Assembly: GCA_024642005.1 (NCBI GenBank)
Contig: JAHECA010000021.1
Location: forward strand, 1 to 63,457
Length of the DNA stretch: 63,457 nt
Reading direction: 5' to 3'
Source of the DNA: Robiginitalea sp.
Lineage (GTDB): Bacteria; Bacteroidota; Bacteroidia; Flavobacteriales; Flavobacteriaceae
The notes below the pieces were generated by a model. It did not search any database. It had not been told where the DNA came from and saw nothing but the letters and a program-made list of their open reading frames with translations. This document shows positions 32,563 through 42,953 of the stretch, in pieces. Each line of letters opens with the position of its first letter. The stretch's first letter is position 1. The position numbers were made by a program, and so were the translations under genes.

Positions 32563-34122
32563 ATGAAGCCCACTCCACTCCGACTGCTTGCCTGGCTCAC
32601 CCTGTGTCTGATAGTTCATGTGCAGGCTCTCAGTCAGCCGGCTGTTACAGCCATCCACGTCATTCCCGATGCCGGGGCGCCGGTTATCAACAAACACCTT
32701 TACGGGCATTTTGCCGAACACCTGGGGCATTGCATCTACGGCGGGTTCTACGTGGGGGAAGGCAGCGTGATCCCCAATACGGAAGGGGTGCGCAACGACA
32801 TTATCGCCGCCCTTCGGGAGCTGAACATCCCGAACCTCCGCTGGCCGGGGGGCTGCTTTGCCGACACCTACCACTGGAAAGACGGCATTGGCCCCAAAGC
32901 CGATCGGCCCACCCTGGTAAATACCTGGTGGGGCGGGGTTACCGAAGACAACAGCTTCGGCACCCACGACTTCCTGAACCTCTGCGAGCAACTGGGCGCC
33001 GAGCCCTATATCTCGGGCAATGTAGGGAGCGGGGAGGTACAGGAGCTGGCCGACTGGGTACAGTACACGAATTTTGAGGGCACCAGCCCCATGTCTGACC
33101 TGCGCCGGGCCAACGGGCGCGAGGCCCCCTGGGCCGTTAAATTCTGGGGCATCGGTAACGAAGCCTGGGGATGCGGGGGCAACATGCGCCCGGAATACTA
33201 CGCCGACATCTACCGGAAATACGTCACTTTTATGTCGAACTCCGGTGTGGAGGGCGGTCTCTATAAAATCGCCTCCGGGGCCAGCGACGCCGACTACAAC
33301 TGGACGGAGGTGCTGATGAAAAACATCCCGCACCGCATGCTGCAGGGGGTGGCCCTGCACCACTACTCGATTATCGACTGGAACGCCAAAAGTTCGGCAA
33401 CCGGGTTCAGCGAGGCCGACTACTTCAAGACCATGAAGCAATCTTGGCTCATGGACGAGCTCATCGACAAGCACCTGGCCATCATGGACAAATACGACCC
33501 CCAGGGCAAGGTAGACCTGGTGGTCGACGAATGGGGCGGGTGGTACGATGTGGAACCGGGCACCAACCCCGGCTTCCTCTTCCAGCAGAACACCATGCGC
33601 GATGCCATGATTGCCGGGCTCATCCTGAACATTTTCAACAACCACGCCAAGCGGGTGAAAATGGCCAACCTGGCCCAGACCGTTAACGTGTTGCAGGCGG
33701 TGATCCTCACTGACCAGGAACGCCTGCTGCTTACCCCCACCTATCATGTCATGCACATGTACAGGGGGCATCAGGATGCGCAGCTGCTGCCGGTGGCGCT
33801 CACTTCTCCCGATTACGAACTCGACGGCCAGCGCCTGCCCGCCCTTTCGGTGTCGGCTTCACGCGACGCCTCGGGCAAGGTGCGCATCTCCCTGGTAAAC
33901 ATCGATGCCCGCAAAACCCACCCGGTAGAGATCGACCTCGGCAACCTGGGCCTTAAGGTCCTGCAAGGGCGCATCCTGTCTTCCGCCCGCCTCCAGGATC
34001 ACAACACCTTTGAGCAGCCCGAAAAGCTCAAACCGGCAACCTTCAACGCTTTTACCTTCCGCCAGGGAGTCTTCCGGGCCGAACTCCCCCCCTTTTCGGT
34101 CGTGGTGGTGGAGTCTGACTGA
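32563..34122 (+). CDS. Alpha-L-arabinofuranosidase GH51 (short form), exported
   Basis: A 519-residue GH51 enzyme with a signal peptide (LLAWLTLCLIVHVQALSQ). The TIM barrel carries acid/base E200 in GIGNEAWG and nucleophile E323 in VVDEWGGW; the N-terminal FAEHLGHCIYGG and NLRWPGGCFADTYHW are typical of the family, and a C-terminal beta-sandwich ends in FSVVVVE. It removes alpha-linked arabinofuranosyl side chains from arabinan or arabinoxylan. Many GH51 enzymes of this size are cytoplasmic, so the signal peptide indicates action in the periplasm or at the surface. It is the first gene of the arabinose operon. Confidence 0.93.
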   Translation: MKPTPLRLLAWLTLCLIVHVQALSQPAVTAIHVIPDAGAPVINKHLYGHFAEHLGHCIYGGFYVGEGSVIPNTEGVRNDIIAALRELNIPNLRWPGGCFADTYHWKDGIGPKADRPTLVNTWWGGVTEDNSFGTHDFLNLCEQLGAEPYISGNVGSGEVQELADWVQYTNFEGTSPMSDLRRANGREAPWAVKFWGIGNEAWGCGGNMRPEYYADIYRKYVTFMSNSGVEGGLYKIASGASDADYNWTEVLMKNIPHRMLQGVALHHYSIIDWNAKSSATGFSEADYFKTMKQSWLMDELIDKHLAIMDKYDPQGKVDLVVDEWGGWYDVEPGTNPGFLFQQNTMRDAMIAGLILNIFNNHAKRVKMANLAQTVNVLQAVILTDQERLLLTPTYHVMHMYRGHQDAQLLPVALTSPDYELDGQRLPALSVSASRDASGKVRISLVNIDARKTHPVEIDLGNLGLKVLQGRILSSARLQDHNTFEQPEKLKPATFNAFTFRQGVFRAELPPFSVVVVESD

Positions 34123-34132
34123 AACGGAACCC

Positions 34133-36142
34133 ATGCATCTGAACAAAGTGCTCATGAACCTCCGATCCCTGTCTGCCCAAGGCGCCTGGTTGCTCCTTTC
34201 GGGCCTGTGGGCCCCGGCAGGTGCCCAGGAGATGGTCCTGCAGGTAGACCCGGGCCACATTCGCTCGGAGGTGCAACCCACCATGTTCGGCATCTTTTTC
34301 GAGGATATCAACTTTGCAGCCGACGGGGGACTCTACGCCGAGCTGGTCAAAAACCGCTCTTTCGAATTTACCCTGCCCAAGACTGGTTGGCTGGAGCCCC
34401 ACAGCAACCCCTACGGTTTCAACCGCGAGTCGGGGTCTTCGTCTGTGCTGAAATACGGAGCCGAAGATGGCAACCAGACTTACCTGCGGGTGCAGGTGCA
34501 AAAACCCGAAGGCTACGAACTCATCAATGAAGGCTTCCGGGGAATGGGCATTCGCGCCGGGGCCGATTACCGGCTTTCCCTGAGGGCGGCCCGTGGCGAC
34601 GGGGCCGTGCGGGCCATTGTCGTGAACCTGGTCGACAGCACAGGCACCTCCCTGGGGGGTTCCCGCATTGCCCTCGATACACAGGGCTGGAAGGACTATC
34701 AGGCAACGTTTTCCGCCTCCCGAACCGAACCCAGAGCGCAACTCAGGATCACCTTCGAAGGCACAGGCAGCGTAGACCTCGACATGGTTTCCCTATTCCC
34801 TGCCGATACCTGGAAGGGCCGGCCCAACGGCCTGCGAAAAGACCTCGTACAATTGCTTTACGACCTTAAGCCGGGCTTTTTGCGCTTCCCGGGCGGGTGT
34901 ATCGTGGAAGGCCGCACCCTGGCCCGTCGCTACCAGTGGAAGAAAACGGTAGGCCCGGTGGCCGACCGCACCGCCCTGATCAACCGGTGGAATACCGAAT
35001 TTGCCCACCGGCCGGCCCCGGATTACTTCCAGAGTTTCGGCCTGGGCTTTTTTGAGTACTTCCAGCTGGCCGAAGACCTGGGGGCCGCCCCATTGCCCAT
35101 CCTGGGCTGCGGCATGGCCTGCCAGTTCAACACGGCAGAACTGGTGCCCCTCGACCAGCTCGACCCTTACATTCAGGATGCCCTCGACCTGATCGAATTC
35201 GCCAACGGCAGCACGGCAACCCCCTGGGGCCGGGTACGGGCCGAAATGGGGCACCCGGAGCCCTTTCATATGAAATACCTCGGCATCGGCAACGAACAGT
35301 GGGGGCCCGAATACGCCGAGCGCCTGGCGCTCTTTACCCGGGCGCTGCGCCAGGCCCACCCCGAAATTGAGCTCGTGGGCTCCAGCGGGCCCTTTGCAGC
35401 GGGCGATTTCTTTGAATACGGGTGGGAAAAGATGAAGGAACTGGGGGTAGACCTGGTAGATGAGCACTATTATATGTCGGCCGAATGGTTTCGCAAGAAT
35501 GCCGGCCGGTATGACTCCTATGACCGCAAGGGCCCGAAAGTGTTTGCCGGGGAATATGCGGCGCAAAGCGTGCGCACCGCCAGCCCCGAAAACAAGAACA
35601 ACTGGGAATGCGCCCTGGCCGAGGCGGCTTTTATCACGGGCCTGGAACGGAACGCCGACCTGGTGACCATGACCTCGTACGCTCCCCTCATGGCCCATGC
35701 CGAAGGCTGGCAATGGACCCCTGACCTGATCTGGTTCAACAACCTGGAATCGTACGGCACGGCCAACTATTACGTGCAGAAGCTATTTGCAAACAACAGC
35801 GGCACCCACCTGCTCGAAATCGGCTCGGAAGGCAAGCCCCTCTCCGGCCAGCAGGGGCTATACGCCTCTGCCGAACTCGACCGCAAGGCTGGCCAGCTCA
35901 TCGTGAAACTGGTCAATACCGAACCCCGGGCACGCGACCTGAAGCTGGAGGTAACCGGGGGCAAACTGGGGCGGAAAGCACAGCTCAGCATCTTGAGGGG
36001 CGAAGCCCCCGACGCCCTGAATTCCTTTGAGGCGCCCACGGCAGTTTCGCCCGTGGAAGAAACGATGAACCTCGGGCGCAGCGAAATCAGGCTGAGCCTG
36101 AGCCCCGGGTCGCTCACCGTGTTGCGGGCAGACCTGCGGTAA
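34133..36142 (+). CDS. Alpha-L-arabinofuranosidase GH51 (long form), exported
   Basis: A 669-residue GH51 enzyme with a signal peptide (LLLSGLWAPAGAQ). The start MFGIFFEDINFAADGG is followed by a carbohydrate-binding beta-sandwich (roughly residues 60-210), then the catalytic barrel with acid/base E388 in GIGNEQWG and nucleophile E474 in VFAGEYAAQ, and a C-terminal arabinofuranosidase domain. It resembles the large Araf51 enzymes that act on polymeric arabinan or arabinoxylan, so it probably complements the shorter paralogue upstream. The frame is open from 34010 inside the previous gene; ATG 34133, 10 bp after its stop, opens the signal peptide. Confidence 0.93.
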   Translation: MHLNKVLMNLRSLSAQGAWLLLSGLWAPAGAQEMVLQVDPGHIRSEVQPTMFGIFFEDINFAADGGLYAELVKNRSFEFTLPKTGWLEPHSNPYGFNRESGSSSVLKYGAEDGNQTYLRVQVQKPEGYELINEGFRGMGIRAGADYRLSLRAARGDGAVRAIVVNLVDSTGTSLGGSRIALDTQGWKDYQATFSASRTEPRAQLRITFEGTGSVDLDMVSLFPADTWKGRPNGLRKDLVQLLYDLKPGFLRFPGGCIVEGRTLARRYQWKKTVGPVADRTALINRWNTEFAHRPAPDYFQSFGLGFFEYFQLAEDLGAAPLPILGCGMACQFNTAELVPLDQLDPYIQDALDLIEFANGSTATPWGRVRAEMGHPEPFHMKYLGIGNEQWGPEYAERLALFTRALRQAHPEIELVGSSGPFAAGDFFEYGWEKMKELGVDLVDEHYYMSAEWFRKNAGRYDSYDRKGPKVFAGEYAAQSVRTASPENKNNWECALAEAAFITGLERNADLVTMTSYAPLMAHAEGWQWTPDLIWFNNLESYGTANYYVQKLFANNSGTHLLEIGSEGKPLSGQQGLYASAELDRKAGQLIVKLVNTEPRARDLKLEVTGGKLGRKAQLSILRGEAPDALNSFEAPTAVSPVEETMNLGRSEIRLSLSPGSLTVLRADLR

Positions 36143-36155
36143 CCAATACGGCAGC

Positions 36156-37844
36156 ATGGAACGAATTGTGAAGCAAGATGAATGGGTAATCGGCCTGGAT
36201 TACGGGACCGATTCGGTCAGGGCCGTGCTTATCGACACGGAAAACGGGGCCGAACGGGCATCGTCTGTATTCTGGTACCCCCGCTGGAAAGCAGGGCGGT
36301 ATTGCGATGCGGGCGCCAACCAATTCCGGCAACACCCCCTCGACCACCTGGAAGGACTGGAGCACACCGTAAGGGAAGTGATGCGCATCAGCGGGGCAGA
36401 CCCAACACGCGTAAAGGGGCTCTGCATAGATACCACCGGCTCCTCCCCCGTCCCCGTTACCCGGGATGGCACCCCCCTGGCCCTTTTACCGGGTTTTGAA
36501 GAAAACCCCAACGCCATGATGGTGCTGTGGAAAGACCACACGGCCGTGCGCGAGGCCGAGGAGATTAACACCCTGGCCCGAAGCTGGGGCGGGCCCGATT
36601 ACACCCGCTATGTAGGGGGCATCTATTCTTCCGAATGGTTCTGGGCGAAAATACTACATGTTGCCCGGGCCGACGCCGCCGTCAAAAAGGCGGCCTGGTC
36701 GTGGATGGAACATTGCGACCTGATGACCTGGCTGCTGGTGGGCGGAGACGACCTGGCCGGTTTCAGGAGAAGCCGCTGTGCCGCGGGGCATAAAGCCATG
36801 TGGCATGCCTCCTGGGGCGGGCTTCCTCCAGAAGCCTTCCTCTCGCGGCTTGACCCCTACCTGGGCAGCCTGCGCGACCGCCTTTATGAAAACACCTATA
36901 CCTCCGACCTGCCGGCCGGCACCCTGAGCCAGGCATGGGCCGGCAAGCTGGGCCTCAGCCCCGAGACCGTGGTGGCAGTAGGCACCTTCGATGCCCACGC
37001 CGGGGCAGTAGGGGCTAAAATTGAAGACCATACCCTGGTACGGGTCATGGGTACGTCTACCTGCGACATTCTGGTTTCCCCCGACCCGGCCCTTGCTTCG
37101 ACCACCGTGCGGGGCATTTGCGGACAGGTAGACGGTTCGGTTATACCGGGCATGACCGGCCTGGAGGCCGGGCAGTCGGCTTTCGGCGACCTGCTGGCCT
37201 GGTTTACAGACCTGCTCAGCTGGCCGCTCGAGGAACTGGTTTACGCCTCCCCCCTGCTCGGTTCCGAACAGCAAGAGGCGCTGCGCAGGGAAGTATCGGC
37301 GGGGCTCATTCCAAAGCTGACGGCCGCGGCCGAGCAAATCCCGCTAACGGAAAGCCTGCCGGTGGCCCTCGACTGGATCAACGGCCGCCGCACCCCCGAT
37401 GCCGACCAGGAGCTCAAAAGCGCCGTGGCCAACCTTTCCCTGGGGTCGGGAGCCCCCCATGTCTTCAAGGCCCTGGTGCACGCCATCTGCTTCGGCTCCA
37501 AAAAGATCGTCGACCGGTTTGAGGAAGAAGGGGTGGCTATCCGTTCGGTGACAGGCATAGGCGGGGTGGCCCGCAAGTCGCCCTTTATCATGCAGTCGCT
37601 GGCCAATGTGCTCAACCGCCCTATTGCTGTGGCCGCCTCAGACCAGGCGCCGGCCCTTGGGGCAGCCATCTACGCCTCGGTAGCGGCCGGCTGCCACCCC
37701 GATGTGCTTACCGCCGCCCGCCACATGGGCAGCCCTTCGGAAGCAGGGTACCAACCCCAGCCCCAAGCGGTTGCCCACCTGAAAAAGGAGATGGAAGTCT
37801 ATGAAAAACTGGGAGCCTTCGCGGCCTCCCTGACCAAAAACTGA
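36156..37844 (+). CDS. araB: Ribulokinase
   Basis: A 562-residue FGGY-family kinase that phosphorylates L-ribulose. Evidence includes the N-terminal phosphate loop IGLDYGTDSVRAVLID, the block CIDTTGSSPVPV, FDAHAGAVGA with the catalytic base Asp, VRVMGTSTCDIL and GQVDGSVIPGMTGLEAGQSA, and the C-terminal ATP-binding GGVARKSPF. Length is standard for AraB. It lies 13 bp after the long GH51 gene and 3 bp before araD. Confidence 0.96.
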   Translation: MERIVKQDEWVIGLDYGTDSVRAVLIDTENGAERASSVFWYPRWKAGRYCDAGANQFRQHPLDHLEGLEHTVREVMRISGADPTRVKGLCIDTTGSSPVPVTRDGTPLALLPGFEENPNAMMVLWKDHTAVREAEEINTLARSWGGPDYTRYVGGIYSSEWFWAKILHVARADAAVKKAAWSWMEHCDLMTWLLVGGDDLAGFRRSRCAAGHKAMWHASWGGLPPEAFLSRLDPYLGSLRDRLYENTYTSDLPAGTLSQAWAGKLGLSPETVVAVGTFDAHAGAVGAKIEDHTLVRVMGTSTCDILVSPDPALASTTVRGICGQVDGSVIPGMTGLEAGQSAFGDLLAWFTDLLSWPLEELVYASPLLGSEQQEALRREVSAGLIPKLTAAAEQIPLTESLPVALDWINGRRTPDADQELKSAVANLSLGSGAPHVFKALVHAICFGSKKIVDRFEEEGVAIRSVTGIGGVARKSPFIMQSLANVLNRPIAVAASDQAPALGAAIYASVAAGCHPDVLTAARHMGSPSEAGYQPQPQAVAHLKKEMEVYEKLGAFAASLTKN

Positions 37845-37847
37845 ACC

Positions 37848-38558
37848 ATGGGAACTTCGTACACCGCCCTGAAAGAAGAATGCTATTACGCCAATATGGA
37901 GCTGAACCGCCTCGGTTTGGTTATCTATACCTTCGGCAATGTGAGCGCGGCAGACCGGTCAAAGGGCGTATTCGCCATCAAGCCCAGCGGGGTGCCCTAT
38001 GAAGACCTCCAGCCGCACGACATGGTGGTGCTCGATTTCAACAACACCCTGGTGGAAGGCAAACTGCGGCCGTCTTCCGATACCCGCACCCACGCCCTGC
38101 TGTACAAACAGTGGGAGAGCATCGGGGGCATTGCCCACAGCCATGCCCTGTATTCGGTGGCCTGGGCCCAGGCCCAGCGCGACATTCCCATCCTGGGCAC
38201 CACGCACGCCGACCACCTTACCACCGATATCCCCTGTACCCCGCCCATGGCCGATGCACTGATCCAGGGGAATTACGAGCACAATACGGGAGTGCAGATC
38301 CTCGACTGCTTCCGCGAGCGCAGGCTTTCCCACCAGGAGGTGGAAATGGTGCTGCTCGGCAACCACGGGCCGTTTACCTGGGGCACCACAGCGGCAAAAG
38401 CGGTGTATAACAGCAAAGTCCTGGAAACGTTGGCCCAGATGGCCTGCCTGACCCTGCAAATAAACCCGCAGGCGCCCCGGCTCAAAGCATCACTGATCCA
38501 GAAACACTACGACCGCAAACACGGCAGCGATGCCTATTACGGTCAGGAACCCAACTGA
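37848..38558 (+). CDS. araD: L-ribulose-5-phosphate 4-epimerase
   Basis: A 236-residue class II aldolase-fold enzyme that converts L-ribulose-5-phosphate to D-xylulose-5-phosphate. The zinc ligands are in AHSHALYSVAWAQ and near LGNHGPF; other family blocks are FGNVSAADRSKG, KPSGVPYEDL and SSDTRTHALLYK. Length matches E. coli AraD (231). It is tightly packed between araB and araA, so the product can enter the pentose phosphate pathway. Confidence 0.96.
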   Translation: MGTSYTALKEECYYANMELNRLGLVIYTFGNVSAADRSKGVFAIKPSGVPYEDLQPHDMVVLDFNNTLVEGKLRPSSDTRTHALLYKQWESIGGIAHSHALYSVAWAQAQRDIPILGTTHADHLTTDIPCTPPMADALIQGNYEHNTGVQILDCFRERRLSHQEVEMVLLGNHGPFTWGTTAAKAVYNSKVLETLAQMACLTLQINPQAPRLKASLIQKHYDRKHGSDAYYGQEPN

Positions 38559-38570
38559 AAAAAGCTCCTC

Positions 38571-40076
38571 ATGGAAGCAACATCCCAAGAATTATGGCTG
38601 GTTACCGGCAGCCAGCACCTGTACGGACCCGAAACGCTGCAGCAAGTGGCCGGGCATTCCGAAACCATCGCCCGGGCCCTTACCGAATCGGGCCACCTGC
38701 CGGTGCGCGTGGTTTTCAAACCGGTGGTGAAAAGCCCCGACGAGATAACGAGCCTGTGCCGGGAGGCCAACAGCACCCCGGCCTGCCTGGGCCTCATTAC
38801 CTGGATGCACACCTTTTCGCCTGCCAAGATGTGGATCGCAGGTTTGGAGCTGCTGCAAAAACCCCTCTGCCACCTGCACACCCAGTTCAATGCCGAAATC
38901 CCCTGGGGGGAGATCGACATGGACTTCATGAACCTGAACCAGTCGGCCCATGGCGACCGCGAATTTGGCTTCCTGCTGGCCCGCATGCGCAAAAACCGCA
39001 AAGTGGTGGTTGGGCATTGGCGCGAGCCCCGGGTACAGGAAAAGCTGGGTATCTGGGCCCGGGTAGCCATGGGATGCGACGAGATGAGACGGCTGAAGGT
39101 AGCCCGCTTCGGCGACAACATGCGCGAAGTGGCCGTTACCGAGGGCGACAAGGTGTCGGCCCAGATGCGGTTTGGTTTTTCGGTAAACGGGTATGACTCC
39201 TCCGACATAACCGGCCGAATGGAGGCTGTTGCGGAAGAACAGGTAGACCGGTTGGTGGCGGTTTATGAAGATGCCTATACCCTGGCCCCTTCCCTGGCAT
39301 CTGGCGGGGCACAGCGGGCCTCCCTGCGCGAAGCGGCCCGGATCGAACTCGGGCTTCGCGACTTTCTGGAAGCAGGCGGCTTCAAAGCTTTTACCGACAC
39401 GTTTGAAAACCTGGGCCGCCTCAGGCAATTGCCCGGTATTGCCGTGCAGCGGCTCATGGCCGACGGCTATGGCTTCGGTGCCGAGGGCGACTGGAAAACC
39501 GCCGCCCTGCTACGCGCCATGAAGGTCATGGCCAACGGCCTTAAAGGCGGCACGTCCTTCATGGAAGACTATACCTACCACTTTTCCGGGTCGGGCGGCT
39601 ACGTGCTGGGCGCCCACATGCTTGAGATCTGCCCGTCCATTGCCGACGGCAGGCCGCGTTGCGAGGTACACCCCCTGGGTATCGGCGGGCGCGAAGACCC
39701 CGTTCGCCTGGTATTCGACTCCCCGGCCGGGCCGGCCCTGAACGCCTCCCTGATCGACCTGGGCAACCGGTTTCGCCTGGTTGTGAATGAGGTGACGGCT
39801 GCCAAACCCCCGAAAGACCTGCCCAAACTGCCCGTGGCCCGGGCCTTCTGGGAGCCTCAGCCCGACCTGGAGACAGGGGCCGCGGCCTGGATCCTGGCGG
39901 GCGGGTCGCACCACACCATCTACACCCAGGCCCTTACCACGGAATATCTGGAAGATTTTGCCGAACTTTTCGGCATTGAACTGTTGGTGATCGACGCCCA
40001 AACCCGGGTGCGCGATTTCAAAGACCGGCTGCGCGCCAATGAAAGCTATTACCACCTTTTCCAACACCGCATGTAA
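38571..40076 (+). CDS. araA: L-arabinose isomerase
   Basis: A 501-residue cytoplasmic isomerase converting L-arabinose to L-ribulose with Mn2+. It opens with the family start [19 protein letters not shown], has [45 protein letters not shown], the metal-binding segments around [18 protein letters not shown] and [10 protein letters not shown], and the His ligands in [16 protein letters not shown] and SHHTIY. Length matches E. coli AraA (500). Twelve bases separate it from araD. Confidence 0.97.
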   Translation: MEATSQELWLVTGSQHLYGPETLQQVAGHSETIARALTESGHLPVRVVFKPVVKSPDEITSLCREANSTPACLGLITWMHTFSPAKMWIAGLELLQKPLCHLHTQFNAEIPWGEIDMDFMNLNQSAHGDREFGFLLARMRKNRKVVVGHWREPRVQEKLGIWARVAMGCDEMRRLKVARFGDNMREVAVTEGDKVSAQMRFGFSVNGYDSSDITGRMEAVAEEQVDRLVAVYEDAYTLAPSLASGGAQRASLREAARIELGLRDFLEAGGFKAFTDTFENLGRLRQLPGIAVQRLMADGYGFGAEGDWKTAALLRAMKVMANGLKGGTSFMEDYTYHFSGSGGYVLGAHMLEICPSIADGRPRCEVHPLGIGGREDPVRLVFDSPAGPALNASLIDLGNRFRLVVNEVTAAKPPKDLPKLPVARAFWEPQPDLETGAAAWILAGGSHHTIYTQALTTEYLEDFAELFGIELLVIDAQTRVRDFKDRLRANESYYHLFQHRM

Positions 40077-40125
40077 CCGGGCTCACTTCTCCCGGGCACC
40101 GCTCACCTGAAAGCACCCCACACCT

Positions 40126-41307
40126 ATGAAACTTTTTAAATCAACCTCCATTTTCGTACTTTCCCTGCTCCTGGCCCAACTGGGCTGGCAGTGCAAAGGC
40201 GATTCCAAAGACGCCAAACCCGAAACCATGGAACAGTCTGCCCCCATTACCCGAATTGAAAAAAGCGCGTATGGGAATTTGCCCGACGGGAGCCATGTGG
40301 CCAAGTATACCCTGCGCAATGCCTCAGGCATGGAGGTAGACATCATTAGCCTGGGGGGTATCATTACCCGCTGGACCGCCCCCGACCGCAACGGGGTTTT
40401 CAAGGACATCGTGCTCGGCTTTGATTCCCTTCAGCCCTACGTGGAAGACAATCCCTTTTTCGGGGCCCTGGTGGGGCGGTATGGCAACCGTATAGCGGGC
40501 GGGCAATTCACCCTCGATGGGGAATCCTACTCCCTGGCCCGGAACAACGGCGCCAACCACCTCCACGGGGGCATCAAAGGCTTCGACAAAGTGCTCTGGG
40601 AGGCCTTTCCGGGTCGCGAAACGGACCGGGCCCGGCTCATGCTCGATTACCACAGCCCCGACGGGGAAGAAGGGTACCCGGGCAAGCTCGACGTGCGGGT
40701 GGTGTACACCCTGACTGACGACAATGCCCTGGAAATCGACTACCAGGCCGTTACCGACAAGCCTACCGTGGTGAACCTGACCAACCATTCCTATTTCAAC
40801 CTTTCGGGCGACTTTACCCACGACATCCTCGACACCGAATTGCAGCTTAATGCCGATGCCTACCTGCCGGTCGATACCGGCCTGATCCCCACCGGGGAAA
40901 TACGCCCCGTGGCCGGCACACCTTTTGACTTCACAACACCCAAGACCATAGGCCGCGACGTGGAAGCCGACGACCCTCAGCTGCGCGTGGGAGGCGGGTA
41001 CGACCACTGTTGGGTGCTGAAACGCGAGGGACCGGGCCTGGCACCGGCCGCCACGGCCTACCACCGTGAAAGCGGTCGCCTGCTGCAGGTTTCGACCGAT
41101 GAACCGGCCGTTCAGTTTTACATCGGCAATTTCCTGGACGGGCACCTGCCGGCCAAAGGGGGCGGCTCCTACGGGAAACGCGCCGGGTTCTGCCTGGAGA
41201 CCGAACATTACCCCGATTCCCCGAACCGGCCCGAATTCCCGTCGACCCGGCTCGACCCCGGCCAGATTTACCGCTCCCGCACCGTCTTTGCCTTTTCAAC
41301 CCGCTAA
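40126..41307 (+). CDS. galM: Aldose 1-epimerase (mutarotase), exported
   Basis: A 393-residue galactose-mutarotase-like protein with an N-terminal export signal (FVLSLLLAQLGWQC); the Cys could be lipidated, but GWQC is not a strong lipobox. Motifs: GNRIAGGQF, NNGANHLHGGIKGFDK (His), LTNHSYFNL (second catalytic His), GGYDHCWVL and FCLETEHYPDSPN (catalytic Glu). It equilibrates sugar anomers outside the cytoplasm before uptake. It lies between araA and the symporter gene and completes an arabinose uptake module. Confidence 0.93.
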   Translation: MKLFKSTSIFVLSLLLAQLGWQCKGDSKDAKPETMEQSAPITRIEKSAYGNLPDGSHVAKYTLRNASGMEVDIISLGGIITRWTAPDRNGVFKDIVLGFDSLQPYVEDNPFFGALVGRYGNRIAGGQFTLDGESYSLARNNGANHLHGGIKGFDKVLWEAFPGRETDRARLMLDYHSPDGEEGYPGKLDVRVVYTLTDDNALEIDYQAVTDKPTVVNLTNHSYFNLSGDFTHDILDTELQLNADAYLPVDTGLIPTGEIRPVAGTPFDFTTPKTIGRDVEADDPQLRVGGGYDHCWVLKREGPGLAPAATAYHRESGRLLQVSTDEPAVQFYIGNFLDGHLPAKGGGSYGKRAGFCLETEHYPDSPNRPEFPSTRLDPGQIYRSRTVFAFSTR

Positions 41308-41316
41308 CACCCCCGC

Positions 41317-42936
41317 ATGAAAACACTTGACTTCCTCGACTGGATTACCATATCCCTGTACTTCCTGATTTTGCTTGGCATTGCCGTATGGGTAATCAGG
41401 CGGAAAAAGGAAAATACGGAAGACTACTTCCTGGCAGGGCGCAATGTGGGCTGGTTTGTGGTGGGCGCCTCCATTTTCGCCTCCAACATCGGCTCTGAGC
41501 ACGTGGTGGGCCTGGCCGGCACCGGGGCCAGCAACAAGCTGCCCCTGCTGATCTATGAGATCCACGCCTGGATCGTGCTCTTGCTGGGCTGGGTGTTTTT
41601 GCCCTTCTATGCCCGCTCGGGGGTCTTTACCATGCCCGAGTTCCTCGAGAAGCGGTTCGACGCCCGCTCGAGGTGGATCCTTTCCATCTTTTCGATTGTG
41701 GCCTACGTGCTCACCAAAATATCGGTTACCATCTACGCCGGGGGCATTGTGGTTTCTGCCCTGCTCGGCATCGATTTCTGGACCGGGGCCATTGCAACGG
41801 TGGTGCTAACCGGCCTTTACACGGTGCTTGGCGGCATGCGCGCAGTGGTATACACCGAGGCCCTGCAAGCCGTGGTCCTGGTTGTCGGGGCCGCCACCCT
41901 CACCCTAATCGGCCTCGACCATGTGGGCGGCTGGAACAGCATGCGCGAAACGGTTTCCCCGGAATACCTGAACATGTGGCGATCGCTCTCCGATGCCGAC
42001 TTCCCCTGGTTGCCCCTGGTAATTACCAGCACCATTGTCGGCATCTGGTACTGGTGCACCGACCAGTACATCGTGCAGCGCGCCCTCACGGCCAAATCCA
42101 TCAAGGAAGGCCGGCGCGGCACCATCTTCGGGGCCCTGCTCAAGCTGATGCCGGTATTCCTGTTCCTCATCCCTGGCGTGATAGCGCTGACCCTTAAAAT
42201 GCGGGGCGAACTGGAGTGGGAGACCCCCGACCAGGCCTTCCCCGTGCTGATGAGCAACCTGTTGCCTTCCGGCCTGCGCGGGCTGGTGGCCGCCGGCCTG
42301 CTGGCCGCCCTGATGAGCTCGCTGGCCTCCGTCTTCAACTCCTGCTCTACCCTGTTCACCGTAGACATTTACAAGAAGCTCAAACCCAATACCCCTGAGA
42401 AGAAGCTGGTGCGTACCGGGCAGATCGCCACGGTGATCGTGGTCATCATCGGCATTATCTGGATCCCCATCATGGCGAATATCTCCGGGGTGCTTTACGA
42501 GTACCTGCAGAGCGTGCAGTCGTACATTGCCCCGCCCATTGCGGCGGTATTCCTGCTGGGCATCTTCCACAAGCGCATCAACGCCCAGGGTGCCTTCGTT
42601 ACCCTGATCACCGGTTTTGTGGTGGGTGCCCTGCGCATCGTTCTCGAACTGGTCAAGGGGTCCCTGGAGCCGGGCAGTATCTGGCATACCCTGGGGGCCA
42701 CCAATTTCCTGACTTTCGCCGCCTGGTTCTTCCTGTTCTGCATCGTGCTGATCGTGGTGGTGAGCTGGCTCACCCCGGCCCCGGCCCCCGAAAAGGTGGC
42801 CAACCTCACCTTTGCTACCATTTCGCCGGAAGAAAAGGCCCGGAACAAGAACAGCTACAATTGGAAGGATATCACCTTTTCGGTCCTGATCGTGGCGGTG
42901 GTGGTCTGGATCATGATCTGGTTCAACGGGAAGTAG
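41317..42936 (+). CDS. Sodium/solute symporter (SSS family), probable arabinose transporter
   Basis: A 539-residue polytopic membrane protein with about 14 helices. SSS motifs include NVGWFVVGASIFASNIGSEH (substrate and sodium site), VFTMPEFLEKRFDARSRW, TGLYTVLGGMRAVVYTEALQ, WYWCTDQYIVQRALTAKS, GLRGLVAAGLLAALMSSLAS and FNSCSTLFTVDIYKKL. This is the SGLT/VSGLT-like sugar branch. As the last gene of the arabinose operon it most likely carries L-arabinose across the inner membrane. No SusC/SusD outer-membrane pair is in the locus. Confidence 0.92.
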   Translation: MKTLDFLDWITISLYFLILLGIAVWVIRRKKENTEDYFLAGRNVGWFVVGASIFASNIGSEHVVGLAGTGASNKLPLLIYEIHAWIVLLLGWVFLPFYARSGVFTMPEFLEKRFDARSRWILSIFSIVAYVLTKISVTIYAGGIVVSALLGIDFWTGAIATVVLTGLYTVLGGMRAVVYTEALQAVVLVVGAATLTLIGLDHVGGWNSMRETVSPEYLNMWRSLSDADFPWLPLVITSTIVGIWYWCTDQYIVQRALTAKSIKEGRRGTIFGALLKLMPVFLFLIPGVIALTLKMRGELEWETPDQAFPVLMSNLLPSGLRGLVAAGLLAALMSSLASVFNSCSTLFTVDIYKKLKPNTPEKKLVRTGQIATVIVVIIGIIWIPIMANISGVLYEYLQSVQSYIAPPIAAVFLLGIFHKRINAQGAFVTLITGFVVGALRIVLELVKGSLEPGSIWHTLGATNFLTFAAWFFLFCIVLIVVVSWLTPAPAPEKVANLTFATISPEEKARNKNSYNWKDITFSVLIVAVVVWIMIWFNGK

Positions 42937-42953
42937 TCCGGGGCGACCTGCCC

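Noticed and set aside
42914-42925. TGATCTGGTTCA as a tenth composite operator
   Set aside because: The second half-site is TTCA rather than RTCA, it lies inside the symporter gene, and no TAnnTTTG-like box occurs at the 33 bp distance.
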